From positions 1-44,227 of the forward strand of contig WFSL01000013.1 in the NCBI GenBank assembly GCA_015486015.1: a stretch of DNA of 44,227 nucleotides. The letters are read 5' to 3'. Below are positions 25,264 through 36,168 of this stretch, one piece after another. This DNA is from Aquificota bacterium. GTDB taxonomy: Bacteria > Thermosulfidibacterota > Thermosulfidibacteria > Thermosulfidibacterales > B14-G1. A program made the translations under genes and the position numbers. Numbering within the stretch: position 1 is the first letter of the stretch; each line of letters starts with the position of its first letter. Under the pieces are notes generated by a model. The model made no database searches, was not told where the DNA came from, and saw only the letters and a list, made by a program, of their open reading frames with translations.

Positions 25264-25683
25264 ATGGAGAAAGATGAAAGGAAGGTGAAGATCCTCATAG
25301 CCAAACCTGGTCTGGATGGTCATGATCGGGGGGCCAAGGTGGTGGCGAGGGCCCTAAGAGATTCGGGCTTCGAGGTGATATACACTGGGCTCCACCAGTC
25401 CTTGGATCAAATTGTTCATGCTGCCATGGAGGAGGATGTGGATGGAATAGGGTTGAGCATACTCTCTGGTGCCCACATGTACATCTTTCCCACCCTCATA
25501 GAGAAGCTGAAGGAGCAGGGTTTAGATGATATCGTGGTTTTTGGGGGGGGAATTATACCCACCGATGACATCCCAAAGTTGAAAGAGGCAGGCGTAAAGC
25601 AGATATTTTTGCCAGGTACGGCGCTGGAGGAGATCATAGAGTGGGTAAGGGAGAATGTGAAGCCCAGGGCAGTGAGCCTGTGA
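25264..25683 (+). CDS. B12-binding small subunit of the acyl-CoA mutase
   Basis: This 139-residue stand-alone cobalamin-binding domain carries the base-off/His-on signature: [21 protein letters not shown] (D-x-H-x-x-G, lower ligand His near residue 20), then [10 protein letters not shown] (S-x-L) and VVFGGGIIP (GG). It supplies the C-terminal half missing from the large subunit at 21885-23600, as in two-subunit IcmA/IcmB and archaeal mutases. It is separated from the large subunit by the two CoA-transferase-like genes, an unusual interruption that suggests these act in one pathway or complex. Confidence 0.93.
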   Translation: MEKDERKVKILIAKPGLDGHDRGAKVVARALRDSGFEVIYTGLHQSLDQIVHAAMEEDVDGIGLSILSGAHMYIFPTLIEKLKEQGLDDIVVFGGGIIPTDDIPKLKEAGVKQIFLPGTALEEIIEWVRENVKPRAVSL

Positions 25684-25704
25684 TCCTTATCCAGGGGAAA
25701 AGAG

Positions 25705-26661
25705 ATGGGGTTGGTAGATCAGGTGCTGAAGGGGGACAAGAAGGCTGCGGCCAGGATCATGAGGCTGGTGGAGGATGATCTACCTGAGGCGAGGGAAGCC
25801 TTAAAGAGGCTCTATCCATACACAGGGAGGGCTTACATCATAGGTGTAACAGGCCCCCCTGGTGCGGGGAAGAGTTCTCTGGTGGATCTTTTGGTAGAGT
25901 GGTTTCGCAAAAGAGGAGAAGGCGTGGGTGTAGTAGCTGTGGATCCCACCAGTCCGTTTTCAGGGGGGGCCATCTTAGGAGATAGGATTAGGATGCAGCG
26001 CCATAGCACCGATCCAGGGGTCTTTATAAAGAGCCTTGCTACGAGAGGCCACCTCGGGGGCCTTTCAAAGGCTACTGATGATGTGATCCAGGTGATGGAT
26101 GCTATGGGCAAAGATGTGATCATGGTGGAGACTGTGGGGGTCGGACAAGACGAGGTGGATATTGTCAAGACGGCAGACACCACCATGCTGGTTACCGTCC
26201 CTGGTTTGGGGGACGATATCCAGGCCATCAAGGCAGGTATCTTGGAGATTGCAGACATCTTTGTAGTGAATAAGGGGGACAAGCCCGAGGCTGATAAGAC
26301 AGTGAGGGAGTTGGAGATGATGCTGGACATGAGTACCCCCAGAGAGGATGGTTGGAAACCCCCTATTATTAAGGTGAGTGCTGTTAAGGGAGAAGGCATT
26401 GAAGAGCTCATGGAGGCCTTGAAGACCCACAGAAAATTTCTGGAGACCTCAGGCCGTTTCGAGAGCTACCGAAAAGACAGGGTAGTCTGTACCTTTGAAA
26501 ACCTCTTAAGGGACAAACTGTTCCAAACAGCCATAGCCAAACTCAAGGGAAACGGCTCCTATGAAAGGCTCATCTCCGAGATATTCAACAAGAGAAAGGA
26601 CCCTTACTCTGTGGTCGAGAGGCTCTCCTGCCAGTGTGAGCTGGAATCTAAGAGAGAGTAG
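25705..26661 (+). CDS. meaB: MeaB-type G-protein chaperone of the B12 mutase
   Basis: This 318-residue P-loop GTPase of the MeaB/ArgK family has G1 GPPGAGKS (50-57), the switch region VAVDPTSPFSGGAILGDRIRM, G3-type VETVGVGQDEVDI and G4 VNKGDKPEAD. MeaB proteins gate AdoCbl loading and protect the mutase from inactivation. Together with CobO it makes the cluster self-sufficient for cofactor handling. The C-terminal dimerisation arm is present. It ends 13 bases from the convergent proA stop, with no terminator recognised between them. Confidence 0.95.
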   Translation: MGLVDQVLKGDKKAAARIMRLVEDDLPEAREALKRLYPYTGRAYIIGVTGPPGAGKSSLVDLLVEWFRKRGEGVGVVAVDPTSPFSGGAILGDRIRMQRHSTDPGVFIKSLATRGHLGGLSKATDDVIQVMDAMGKDVIMVETVGVGQDEVDIVKTADTTMLVTVPGLGDDIQAIKAGILEIADIFVVNKGDKPEADKTVRELEMMLDMSTPREDGWKPPIIKVSAVKGEGIEELMEALKTHRKFLETSGRFESYRKDRVVCTFENLLRDKLFQTAIAKLKGNGSYERLISEIFNKRKDPYSVVERLSCQCELESKRE

Positions 26662-26674
26662 CTCGATGGATGGA

Positions 26675-27942
26675 CTATTCCCTGATTTGGCCCTGCCCTA
26701 AGATTACAAATTTGCAGCAGGTGAGATCCTCTAAACCCATAGGGCCCCTTACATGGAGCTTCTGGGTTGAGATCCCCATTTCCGCTCCCAGCCCGAACTC
26801 GTAGCCGTCTGTGAATCGGGTGGAGGCGTTTACGTACACGGCGGCCGAATCTACCTCCTTTAGGAATCTCATTGCCCTGGTATAGTCCTTGGTGACAATG
26901 GCATCGGAGTGCCCTGAACCATAGGTGTGAATGTGGTCGATTGCTTCTTCAAAAGAACTTACCACCTTCACTGCCAGAATGAGGTCTAAGAACTCGGCGT
27001 ACCAATCCTCTTCGGTGGCCTCCTTCATTTCTGGTACTATCTCTCTGGAGGCTGGGCATCCCCTTAGCTCTACCCCTGCTTCCTGGAAACGATAAGCCAT
27101 CTCTGGGAGAAAGGCCTGGGCTATATCCTTGTGGACGAGGAGCGTTTCCATTGCGTTACATACGCCTGGTCTCTGGACTTTGGCATTGTAACAGATATTC
27201 CAGGCCATCTCCAGGTCAGCATCCTTATCCACATAGGTATGGCAAACGCCCTTGTAATGATAAACCACAGGTATCCTGGAGTTCTCTGCGACGAACCTGA
27301 TCAGCCCTTCACCTCCCCTGGGCACCACCAGATCCACATAACCTTCAGCCCTTAATAGGTGGAGCACTGCCTCCCTCTCGGTGGTCTCTATGAGCTGAAT
27401 GGCGTCTCCTGGTACCCCTGCCTCTTGGGCTGCATCTTTCAGGATCCGGGCGATGATGGTATTGGAGTGGATGGCCTCGGATCCTCCCCTCAACACAATG
27501 GCGTTTCCCGATTTGACACAGAGCCCAGCAGTGTCAGCAGTGACGTTGGGTCTGGATTCGTAGATTACGGCCACCACACCCAGTGGGACGCGGAGCTTCC
27601 CTATTTCTAATCCATTTGGCCTCCTCCACATCCTCACTATCTCACCCACTGGGTCTGGGAGAGAGGCTACCTCCCTTAGTCCGTTGGCCATGGCCTCTAT
27701 CCTGTTGTCATTCAAGAGGAGGCGGTCCAGCATAGCGGAGGAGAGGCCCTTTTCCTTACCATGTCTTAGGTCCTTTGTGTTTTCCTCCTGTATCTCTGTA
27801 GCCCTTTCCTCTATGCGCCTTGCCATGTTCATAAGGGCTTGGTTTTTTACGCCGGAGGAGAGTCTCGCGAGGACTCTACTGGCCTCCTTGGCCCTCTTAA
27901 CCCTTTCAAATACTTCTTCTCTTATGCCCACTTTACACCCCC

Positions 27943-27946
<4 letters not shown>
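26675..27946 (-). CDS. proA: Gamma-glutamyl phosphate reductase
   Basis: This 423-residue NADPH-dependent enzyme makes glutamate-5-semialdehyde for proline synthesis. Motifs: [48 protein letters not shown], the catalytic cysteine in [14 protein letters not shown], and [27 protein letters not shown]. The length is normal. It follows proB with a 4-base overlap, so the two subunits of the kinase-reductase pair are coupled. GTG 27928 (VGIREEV) is an alternative start, giving a more usual N-terminus. Confidence 0.96.
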
Positions 27947-30448
<2,502 letters not shown>

Positions 30449-30457
30449 GGATACCCC

Positions 30458-30769
30458 CTATACTACTATCTCCTTGATCTTCAAGGCAGTAAATGGCTGA
30501 CGGTGTCCCTTCTTTCTCCGGTAATTCCTCCTCTTCTTAAATTTCATCACTATAATCTTTTTTCCCCTTCCGTGTTTCAATACCTGGGCTCTCACCCTTG
30601 CCCCTTCTATATATGGAGTCCCAAGCCTCACGTCCTCATCCTGTGCGGTAAGCAATACCCTATCGAGCTCTACCTCTACCCCCTCGTCTGCGGGAAGCTT
30701 CTCTATCTCAATCACATCCCCAGGGGAAACTCGATACTGCTTCCCTCCCCTCTCTATTATAGCAAACAT
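30458..30769 (-). CDS. rplU: 50S ribosomal protein L21
   Basis: This 103-residue protein begins [17 protein letters not shown] and carries the signature [20 protein letters not shown], both typical of L21. I choose ATG 30769 after GGAGGGAAGGGG; the longer frame from 30829 lacks homology-like sequence at its N-terminus and overlaps the candidate promoter. It is the first gene of the rplU-rpmA-obgE-proB-proA group. Confidence 0.97.
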   Translation of the reverse strand: MFAIIERGGKQYRVSPGDVIEIEKLPADEGVEVELDRVLLTAQDEDVRLGTPYIEGARVRAQVLKHGRGKKIIVMKFKKRRNYRRKKGHRQPFTALKIKEIVV

Positions 30770-30800
30770 CCCCTTCCCTCCTCTTCTGACTGGCGGAGGG

Positions 30801-30829
30801 CTTGTAACACACCCTCCATCTACTGTCAA
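30801..30829 (-). promoter_or_regulatory. Candidate rplU promoter
   Basis: On the minus strand a perfect -35 TTGACA (30829-30824) is followed after 17 bases by TACAAG (30806-30801), a 4-of-6 -10 match. An inverted repeat GGAGGG/CCCTCC (30795-30800 and 30812-30817) flanks the -10 and could serve as an operator. Start to ATG would be about 25 bases. Confidence 0.55.
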
Positions 30830-30870
30830 CGCATGGTCCTTCTGGCTTAAGGTATCCTGGACCCGTGGAC

Positions 30871-30900
30871 TTGAATCTTCACTCTATATACTTGTAATAT
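30871..30900 (+). promoter_or_regulatory. Candidate promoter of the flavoredoxin-like group
   Basis: TTGAAT (30871-30876), an 18-base spacer and TAATAT (30895-30900) lie 28 bases before the flavin-reductase-like ATG, diverging from the rplU promoter. The match is moderate. GGGGAGG just before the ATG is a good ribosome site. Confidence 0.48.
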
Positions 30901-30927
30901 GCAAATGTCCTGAGGGGAGGTCAATAT

Positions 30928-31497
30928 ATGGGAAAGCGACTTGTGGATCCATCTGTAAATCTATTTTATCCTGCACCGGTAGCATTGGTTACATGCAGTA
31001 AAGATGGAGAGGACCCTAACATCATTACCATAGCATGGACAGGGATGCTCTCGTCCGAGCCTCCCACTGTGGGGATAGCAATTAGACCCGGCAGATATTC
31101 CCACGGGTTGGTTTCTTTTTCCAGGGAGTTCGGCGTTAATTTTCCCAAGGCAGAGGATATCGAGAAGGTGGACTTTTGTGGCGTGGCATCGGGTAAGAAG
31201 GTGAATAAATTCGAGAAGTGTGGTTTTACTCCCTTTGAGGGTGTGAGGATTCGCACACCTTTAATCCAGGAGTGTCCAGTTAACCTGGAGTGCATTGTTA
31301 TAGATGCCATCAATCTTGGCTCACATACCCTCTTCATTGGGGAGATGGTTGCAGCCCATGTGGAGACTGGCCTCTGGAAGGGGGAGACTTTCCAGGCGAT
31401 GGAGGCAAATCCATTGGTCTATCTGCCTTCAACTGCCCAGTATGTCTCCTTGGGAAACATCATAGGGAGATACAGCCTGTCCAGGGGGAGGCTGTGA
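30928..31497 (+). CDS. Flavin reductase-like / flavoredoxin family protein
   Basis: This 189-residue protein has the split-barrel FMN-binding fold of flavin reductase-like and flavoredoxin proteins. Recognisable parts are PAPVALVTC at the first strand, NIITIAWTGMLSSEPPTVGIAIRPGRYS (FMN binding), GVNFPKAEDIEKVDFCGVASGKKVNKFE and CPVNLECIV. In sulfate reducers such proteins carry electrons from ferredoxin or hydrogenase toward sulfite reduction. Others reduce flavin or act as FMN-binding redox proteins. The exact partner cannot be told. Its stop overlaps the next gene's start by one base. Confidence 0.85.
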   Translation: MGKRLVDPSVNLFYPAPVALVTCSKDGEDPNIITIAWTGMLSSEPPTVGIAIRPGRYSHGLVSFSREFGVNFPKAEDIEKVDFCGVASGKKVNKFEKCGFTPFEGVRIRTPLIQECPVNLECIVIDAINLGSHTLFIGEMVAAHVETGLWKGETFQAMEANPLVYLPSTAQYVSLGNIIGRYSLSRGRL

Positions 31498-32105
31498 TGA
31501 GTGATGGGGGCCTGCTTATCGAGACCTCTGTGCTGTTAGCTGCCATAGAGGAGAGTCCTGTAGGTGAGGCAACCCTTGGTTTCTTGCAAGGGGCCGCGGA
31601 GAGGGATGGCCATATTTCTGAGCTTGTTTTATCAGAAGTATACAATTTGAATGAGCCCAGGAGAGAGTGGACGGCTCGTCTTCTTGCAGATCTTTCCCTA
31701 CCTGTGGTGCGCATCAGTACCAAGGCAGTTAATCTTGCGCAGAGGTATGTGTATAATAAAGTACTTGAAGCCCCGTTGAGGGATCTTGGACTCCATGTGG
31801 CTTTGGCATCCGTTGGTACATGGAAGGAGGTGGGCACCTGGGATAGAAGGCTCGTGAAGGCGAGAGAGGGCATAGAGAGGATTAATAAGACTGCAGGGTA
31901 CCCCATACCAGTCCTGTCTATCCCTTCCCCTTTGTGGATGTGGGGTCCGGACGAGGAGCTGGACGGGGTTAGGGCCCTATCCTGGAGGGTCACCGAGAAA
32001 AAAAAGGATTATGAATTAATGAGAATCATACAGGAAATGGCTGCCAACTTTATAAGAGAGAAGGGATTGACCTTAGAGAAGGTGGGAAAGGTTGAACTAT
32101 TCTGA
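31497..32105 (+). CDS. PIN-like domain protein with C-terminal extension
   Basis: This 202-residue protein has an N-terminal part (about 1-125) resembling a PIN ribonuclease: LLIETSVLLAAI, LVLSEVYNLN, LRDLGLHVALASV and GTWDRRL. The PIN acidic residues would be Glu9, Glu47, Asp96 and Asp116; the first is usually Asp. The C-terminal ~75 residues are unassigned and end in a charged helix. If active it would cut RNA, like VapC-type toxins, but there is no obvious antitoxin gene beside it. It overlaps its neighbours on both sides (1 and 14 bases). ATG 31497 shares the flavin-reductase stop (TGATG). Confidence 0.55.
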   Translation: MSDGGLLIETSVLLAAIEESPVGEATLGFLQGAAERDGHISELVLSEVYNLNEPRREWTARLLADLSLPVVRISTKAVNLAQRYVYNKVLEAPLRDLGLHVALASVGTWKEVGTWDRRLVKAREGIERINKTAGYPIPVLSIPSPLWMWGPDEELDGVRALSWRVTEKKKDYELMRIIQEMAANFIREKGLTLEKVGKVELF

Positions 32106-32358
32106 TCTCAAAAGGGCCCTCTCTCTCTTGGGTGTGCCTCCCGGTACCAGCCTGGAAGGGGTGAAGGATGCATACAGGAAGAGGGTGAAAGGTGCCCCTC
32201 CTGAGAAGCTGATAGAGCTTAATTTGGCATACCGCCAAATAGTGGATTTCTGTAACAGGTACCCATTCAGTTTTAGCAAAGAGGAGTTTTATCGTGCTTT
32301 CCCAGAGGAGGCCTTAAGGGAAGGGCTGTACAAGCATCCCCTTTGGGAGGACCTATGA
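32092..32358 (+). CDS. J-domain-like small protein lacking the HPD motif
   Basis: This 88-residue protein has a J-domain-like N-terminal half: LKRALSLLGVPPGTSLEGVKDAYRKRVK followed by EKLIELNLAYRQIVDFC, matching helices I-III of DnaJ. The loop that should hold His-Pro-Asp, the DnaK-stimulating motif, reads KGAPPEK instead. The tail YPFSFSKEEFYRAFPEEALREG...HPLWEDL resembles J-like proteins I associate with Deltaproteobacteria (from memory). Without HPD it probably cannot stimulate DnaK; it may be a protein-binding adaptor. The start is TTG 32092 after GGTGGGAAAGG, within the end of the PIN-like gene. Confidence 0.6.
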   Translation: MNYSDLKRALSLLGVPPGTSLEGVKDAYRKRVKGAPPEKLIELNLAYRQIVDFCNRYPFSFSKEEFYRAFPEEALREGLYKHPLWEDL

Positions 32359-32383
32359 TTGGGGAAACCCTCAGTGGGAGGAG

Positions 32384-33358
32384 ATGGCAAACCCTCTCAA
32401 ATTAAAGTCTGTAAGGGTCGGTCTTGCGTTGGGTGGAGGTGCCGCAAGGGGCCTGGCACATTTGGGGGTCATTCGGATCCTGGAGAGGGAGGGGATACCT
32501 ATACATGCAATAGGGGGCACCAGTATGGGTGCCATTATAGGGGCTAAGTATGCGCTGACACCCAATGCCGGGGTCTTGGAAGAGGACCTTCAGAGATTTT
32601 TAAGGAGCAAGGTTTTTAGAGAGGCACAGTTGGACTTTCTCAAGGAAGAGGAGGGGGAGAGAGGATTCTTCTTCCAGCTGAGCAGGTATATCTCAAGAAG
32701 GGTGTACTATACTCTGGCGGCCAACCAGCGCTCCCTCATAAAGAGGGAGACCTTTCAAAAGACCATAGACTTCCTTATTCCGGACGTTCCCATAGCCTTT
32801 ACACGTATCCCCTTTGCTACTACGGCAGTGGACCTCAATAAGGGGAAGGAGATAGTGATTCAGGCTGGATCTTTGAGGGAAGCTGTGGCTGCCAGTTGTG
32901 CCCTTCCAGGCGTTATCCCGCCGGTGGAGATAGGCGAGTACGAGTTGGTGGATGGAGGGTGGTTAGATCTGGTACCAGCATCGGTGGTGCGCTTCTTAGG
33001 GGCAGACTTGGTAATAGGTGTGTGGGTAGGGAGTGACTTGGAGGAGACCTGCTACTTAGGGAACTCTATTGACATCCTCTCCAGGGCAGACGAGATTAGT
33101 CGTCACTACTTGGGAATGATCCGGGTTGCGGAGTGTGATGTGGTGATAGCGCCTTCTGTAAGGCATATGCACTGGTCCGACTTTGAAAGGGCGAAGGAGG
33201 CTGTAGAGGCAGGTGAGGAGGCAGCCGTGGAGGCTATACCAGTTATAAAAAGGTCTATACGAAAGGCCAGGGTCAAGAAGTGGCTGTTCTTTCCCAAGCA
33301 CCGAATTGCCCCTACGATCCCATTTGAGCTTTACCCAGGGGCAGAGGTCCACCGTTAG
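32384..33358 (+). CDS. Patatin-like phospholipase
   Basis: This 324-residue protein has all the patatin active-site features: oxyanion loop GGGAARG (17-23), nucleophile Ser47 in GTSMG and the catalytic Asp190 in DGG. It also has the HLGVIRIL helix typical of the RssA/NTE-like bacterial group. No signal peptide is seen, so it likely acts at the inner membrane from the cytoplasm, releasing fatty acids from lipids. GGAGGAG precedes the ATG. It ends 1 base from the convergent plsC, both gene ends being stop codons. Confidence 0.93.
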   Translation: MANPLKLKSVRVGLALGGGAARGLAHLGVIRILEREGIPIHAIGGTSMGAIIGAKYALTPNAGVLEEDLQRFLRSKVFREAQLDFLKEEEGERGFFFQLSRYISRRVYYTLAANQRSLIKRETFQKTIDFLIPDVPIAFTRIPFATTAVDLNKGKEIVIQAGSLREAVAASCALPGVIPPVEIGEYELVDGGWLDLVPASVVRFLGADLVIGVWVGSDLEETCYLGNSIDILSRADEISRHYLGMIRVAECDVVIAPSVRHMHWSDFERAKEAVEAGEEAAVEAIPVIKRSIRKARVKKWLFFPKHRIAPTIPFELYPGAEVHR

Positions 33359-33359
33359 G

Positions 33360-34067
33360 CTAAGCCTTCAACAGTTCGTCTATAGATCTCCATATGCGTT
33401 CTCTGATGAGGGCCTTTTCTTCCTCTGAGAGACCTGGCTTTGTGAAGACAGGCTCCCCTACCTTCACCTGGATGGTGGCTGATTTTACAGTGTAGCTACC
33501 CTTGGGCATCACCCTTCTTGTCCCCTTGATGGCCATGGGGAAAAGGGGGAGTCCTGTCTCTATGAGTATGTTGAGCCCCTTTTTTCTAAAGGGTTGGAAA
33601 TGACCATCTGGCGACCTGGTCCCTTCTGGGAAGATGGCTATTGGTCGGGATATCCCCTTAGTCAATCCCCTTTTTATGCTTTCAATTGCAGCGTCTGGAT
33701 CTTGTCGGTCTATCTTTATCACTTGGGCGAGGCTGAGGAGCTGCCCGAAAATAGGGATCTGGAAGAGTTCCTTCTTGGCAAGAAAATGAGGGGCCCTTCT
33801 GAGGACGCAGACGAGTGTGAAGATGTCGAAATAGCTTTGATGATTGCATACTACCACAAATTGTTTGTATCTTTTGAACTTTTCTGCCCCTTCTACTTTT
33901 AGGGTGCATCCTGCTGTCTTCATGAGGATCCAGGACCAGAGATATGCACCTCGGCTAATAAGCCTCCTTTGAGGATCGGGAATGGAGAGTATGGCCAAAG
34001 GGATACCCATCAGGGGCACCAGCCCACCGGCCAGGGCCCACCACAATAGGCTCTTAAGCATGGTCAC
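33360..34067 (-). CDS. plsC: 1-acylglycerol-3-phosphate O-acyltransferase
   Basis: This 235-residue membrane-bound acyltransferase would make phosphatidic acid from lysophosphatidic acid. The catalytic HX4D box is NHQSYFD, and the substrate-binding block is IFPEGTRSPDG; LAKKELFQIPIFG is also typical. One N-terminal transmembrane stretch (about 6-28) is seen. The start is GTG in a GTGA overlap with lgt; ATG 34061 is the alternative. Grouping with lgt and lspA fits membrane-lipid and lipoprotein synthesis. Confidence 0.93.
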   Translation of the reverse strand: MTMLKSLLWWALAGGLVPLMGIPLAILSIPDPQRRLISRGAYLWSWILMKTAGCTLKVEGAEKFKRYKQFVVVCNHQSYFDIFTLVCVLRRAPHFLAKKELFQIPIFGQLLSLAQVIKIDRQDPDAAIESIKRGLTKGISRPIAIFPEGTRSPDGHFQPFRKKGLNILIETGLPLFPMAIKGTRRVMPKGSYTVKSATIQVKVGEPVFTKPGLSEEEKALIRERIWRSIDELLKA

Positions 34068-34819
34068 AGACCCTTACCCCTCTTGAGCAGCGCATACGAT
34101 ACAGCTACTATCATAGCCAAGATAGAGAACCACTGGGGTAAAGACAGGGACCCAATAAATGTTCTTGGGTCTCCTCTGAGGAATTCTATGCTAAATCTGG
34201 CTAGGCCATAGAGAAAGAGGTAAGCACAGAAGACCTCCCCTGCAAACCGTTTCTTGGGATAGAACCAACATAGAAATATGAATATCAACAGGTTGGCTAA
34301 AGCATGATACAACTGTGTGGGGTGGAGGGGTATCCCTAATGGGGCCAGGGAATGGGGATTGGTGAAGGTAACTGCCCATGGGAGATGGCATGGTTTGCCA
34401 TAGCAGCAGCCCGCAGAGAAGCAACCCAATCTTCCCACAGCATGGCCTGCTGGTATGCTTGGGGCAACCAGGTCTGCCATCTTCCCCAGTGGGAGTCCAT
34501 GTTTGCGGACGTAGTAAGTTCCTCCTATAATAGCGCCTATAAGGCCCCCATAGAAGGCCAAGCCTCCTTGCCACAGATAGAGGGTTTCCCAGGGCCTTGA
34601 TCTATAAATTCCCCAATGCTCTGTCACAAAATAGAACCTGGCCCCCACTAAGGCACCCAGCAGGATATAGAAGGCTAAGTCGGTGATCACCTCAGGCTTT
34701 ATCCCTTCTTGCTTTGCCCTTTTCCATGCCAGGGCTACACCTAACAGGAAACCGGCTGCTACAAAGCAACCATAAGTGGGCACAGAGACAGGGCCAATCT
34801 TCAATAGGATAGGGTGCAT
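34064..34819 (-). CDS. lgt: Prolipoprotein diacylglyceryl transferase
   Basis: This 251-residue inner-membrane enzyme transfers diacylglycerol from phosphatidylglycerol to the lipobox cysteine, the first step of lipoprotein maturation. It has about seven hydrophobic segments, GGLAFYGGLIGA (85-96), GRLGCFSAGCCYGKPC (the Lgt signature region, residues 129-144) and HPTQLYHA. ATG 34819 gives the normal HPILLKIGP start; the longer frame adds a highly basic, unlikely N-terminus. Encoded one gene away from lspA, the next step in the pathway. Confidence 0.95.
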   Translation of the reverse strand: MHPILLKIGPVSVPTYGCFVAAGFLLGVALAWKRAKQEGIKPEVITDLAFYILLGALVGARFYFVTEHWGIYRSRPWETLYLWQGGLAFYGGLIGAIIGGTYYVRKHGLPLGKMADLVAPSIPAGHAVGRLGCFSAGCCYGKPCHLPWAVTFTNPHSLAPLGIPLHPTQLYHALANLLIFIFLCWFYPKKRFAGEVFCAYLFLYGLARFSIEFLRGDPRTFIGSLSLPQWFSILAMIVAVSYALLKRGKGL

Positions 34820-34820
34820 C

Positions 34821-35702
34821 CTATCCTTCCCTCTCCTTCTCTCTCTTCTTGACTTCCTCCATATAGCGCAGGGCAAGGGGATTTTTAGGTTCCACCTGGA
34901 GGATGGCCCTCAGATGATCTATAGCTTTGGCAGTCTCTTGTCCTTGCATGTAGATGAGTGAGACATCGAAGCGGGCTTGCACGTACCTTGGGTTTAGGCG
35001 GATGCTGGCCTCCAAGCAGTCTATGGCAGCCTCCCTATTCCCCTTCATATGATATACCCATCCCATCTCGCGGAGTGTCTCAGGGCGATGAGGATCCACA
35101 GTAAGGGCCTCATCCCACAGCGTTAAGGCCTCATCCCATTCTCCCCTATGTGCATGGACCAGCCCTAATAGGTGGTATGCATCTGCATTGGTGGGATCTA
35201 CCTCTAAGGCTTGCCAGAGTACCCCTTCAGCTTCTTCCCACTCCCCTTCCTCTAAGTGGCAGCTTCCCAAGGCCAGGAGGGCCTCTACCATATCTGGGGC
35301 CATTTCCAGGGCCCTTTGGAAGTGGGTAAGTGCTTTCGCCATGTGTCCAATCTGACGGTAACAGAGCCCCATGTTGTATGCCAATTCTGGAGAGTCACTC
35401 TCCCTCTTCTCTGCAACCGCATAGTAACGCAGTGCCATTTGGTAGTGCCCTTCCATGTAGTAGATATTGCCAAGGAGGAAGCTGCATTCAGGGTCCCTTG
35501 GATGGTACTTCAGTGCCTCTTCTAATACTTCCTTGGCAAACTCGTAGTGTCCGCCGTCCCAAGCCAGGGTGGCAAGCTCCCTGTAGGCAGGGAGAAAGCC
35601 AGGATCTACCTTCAACAACCCCAGAAGGACTTGGAAAGCCTCTATCCAGTTCCCCCTGTGGAGGGCAGCTAAGGCCTTTTGGTAAAGGTACTCACCTCTC
35701 AA
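34821..35702 (-). CDS. TPR-repeat protein
   Basis: This ~293-residue protein consists of about eight consecutive 34-residue tetratricopeptide repeats, recognisable by the W/Y..LG.....G..DEA...F..AL...P pattern (for example DAYHLLGLVHAHRGEWDEAL). No signal peptide or enzymatic domain is seen, so it is probably a cytoplasmic scaffold. Its place between lspA and lgt hints at a link to lipoprotein or envelope assembly, which is inference. I choose TTG 35702, which has AGGAG 5 bases upstream; an ATG at 35744 would overlap lspA by 53 bases. Confidence 0.85.
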   Translation of the reverse strand: MRGEYLYQKALAALHRGNWIEAFQVLLGLLKVDPGFLPAYRELATLAWDGGHYEFAKEVLEEALKYHPRDPECSFLLGNIYYMEGHYQMALRYYAVAEKRESDSPELAYNMGLCYRQIGHMAKALTHFQRALEMAPDMVEALLALGSCHLEEGEWEEAEGVLWQALEVDPTNADAYHLLGLVHAHRGEWDEALTLWDEALTVDPHRPETLREMGWVYHMKGNREAAIDCLEASIRLNPRYVQARFDVSLIYMQGQETAKAIDHLRAILQVEPKNPLALRYMEEVKKREKEREG

Positions 35703-36168
35703 CTCTTCTCCTGAAGTATCCCCAAAGGGCAAGGGCAAGTCCAACCGTGATAGCTGTGTCCGCCACGTTGAAGGCGGGCCAGTGATACCCTGCCCAATGA
35801 AAGTCTATGAAGTCAATAACCCTCCCATAAAACAAGCGGTCTACCAGGTTCCCTACACCACCACCTAAGACAGCGCCCAAGCTCCACCTCACCAGTCTTT
35901 GTTTGGCTGAGAGCCTTCTTAAGAGTGAGATGATCACCACAATCGCTACTAATGAAGCCACGATAAAGAAGAAAGAGGATCGGTAACCCTCTTTGGAACC
36001 CATACCAAAAACCCCGCCGGCATTGCGAACATGGACCAGATTGAGAAAAGGGGTGATCACTATCCAGGCCCCTTGTGGGATAGAATAGCTCACAGCGATT
36101 TTTGTCCATCTATCCAGGGCCACCACTGCGAGGGCTACAGAGAGGGGGGCTATCCAGGGACTCTTCAT
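35692..36168 (-). CDS. lspA: Lipoprotein signal peptidase (signal peptidase II)
   Basis: This 158-residue inner-membrane aspartic protease cleaves diacylated prolipoproteins. The catalytic dyad is Asp119 in GRVIDFIDFHW and Asp137 in FNVADTAI; other motifs are VHVRNAGGVFG and GNLVDRLFYG. Four transmembrane segments are visible. The ATG overlaps the ileS stop by 4 bases, the common ileS-lspA arrangement. Confidence 0.96.
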   Translation of the reverse strand: MKSPWIAPLSVALAVVALDRWTKIAVSYSIPQGAWIVITPFLNLVHVRNAGGVFGMGSKEGYRSSFFFIVASLVAIVVIISLLRRLSAKQRLVRWSLGAVLGGGVGNLVDRLFYGRVIDFIDFHWAGYHWPAFNVADTAITVGLALALWGYFRRRVER

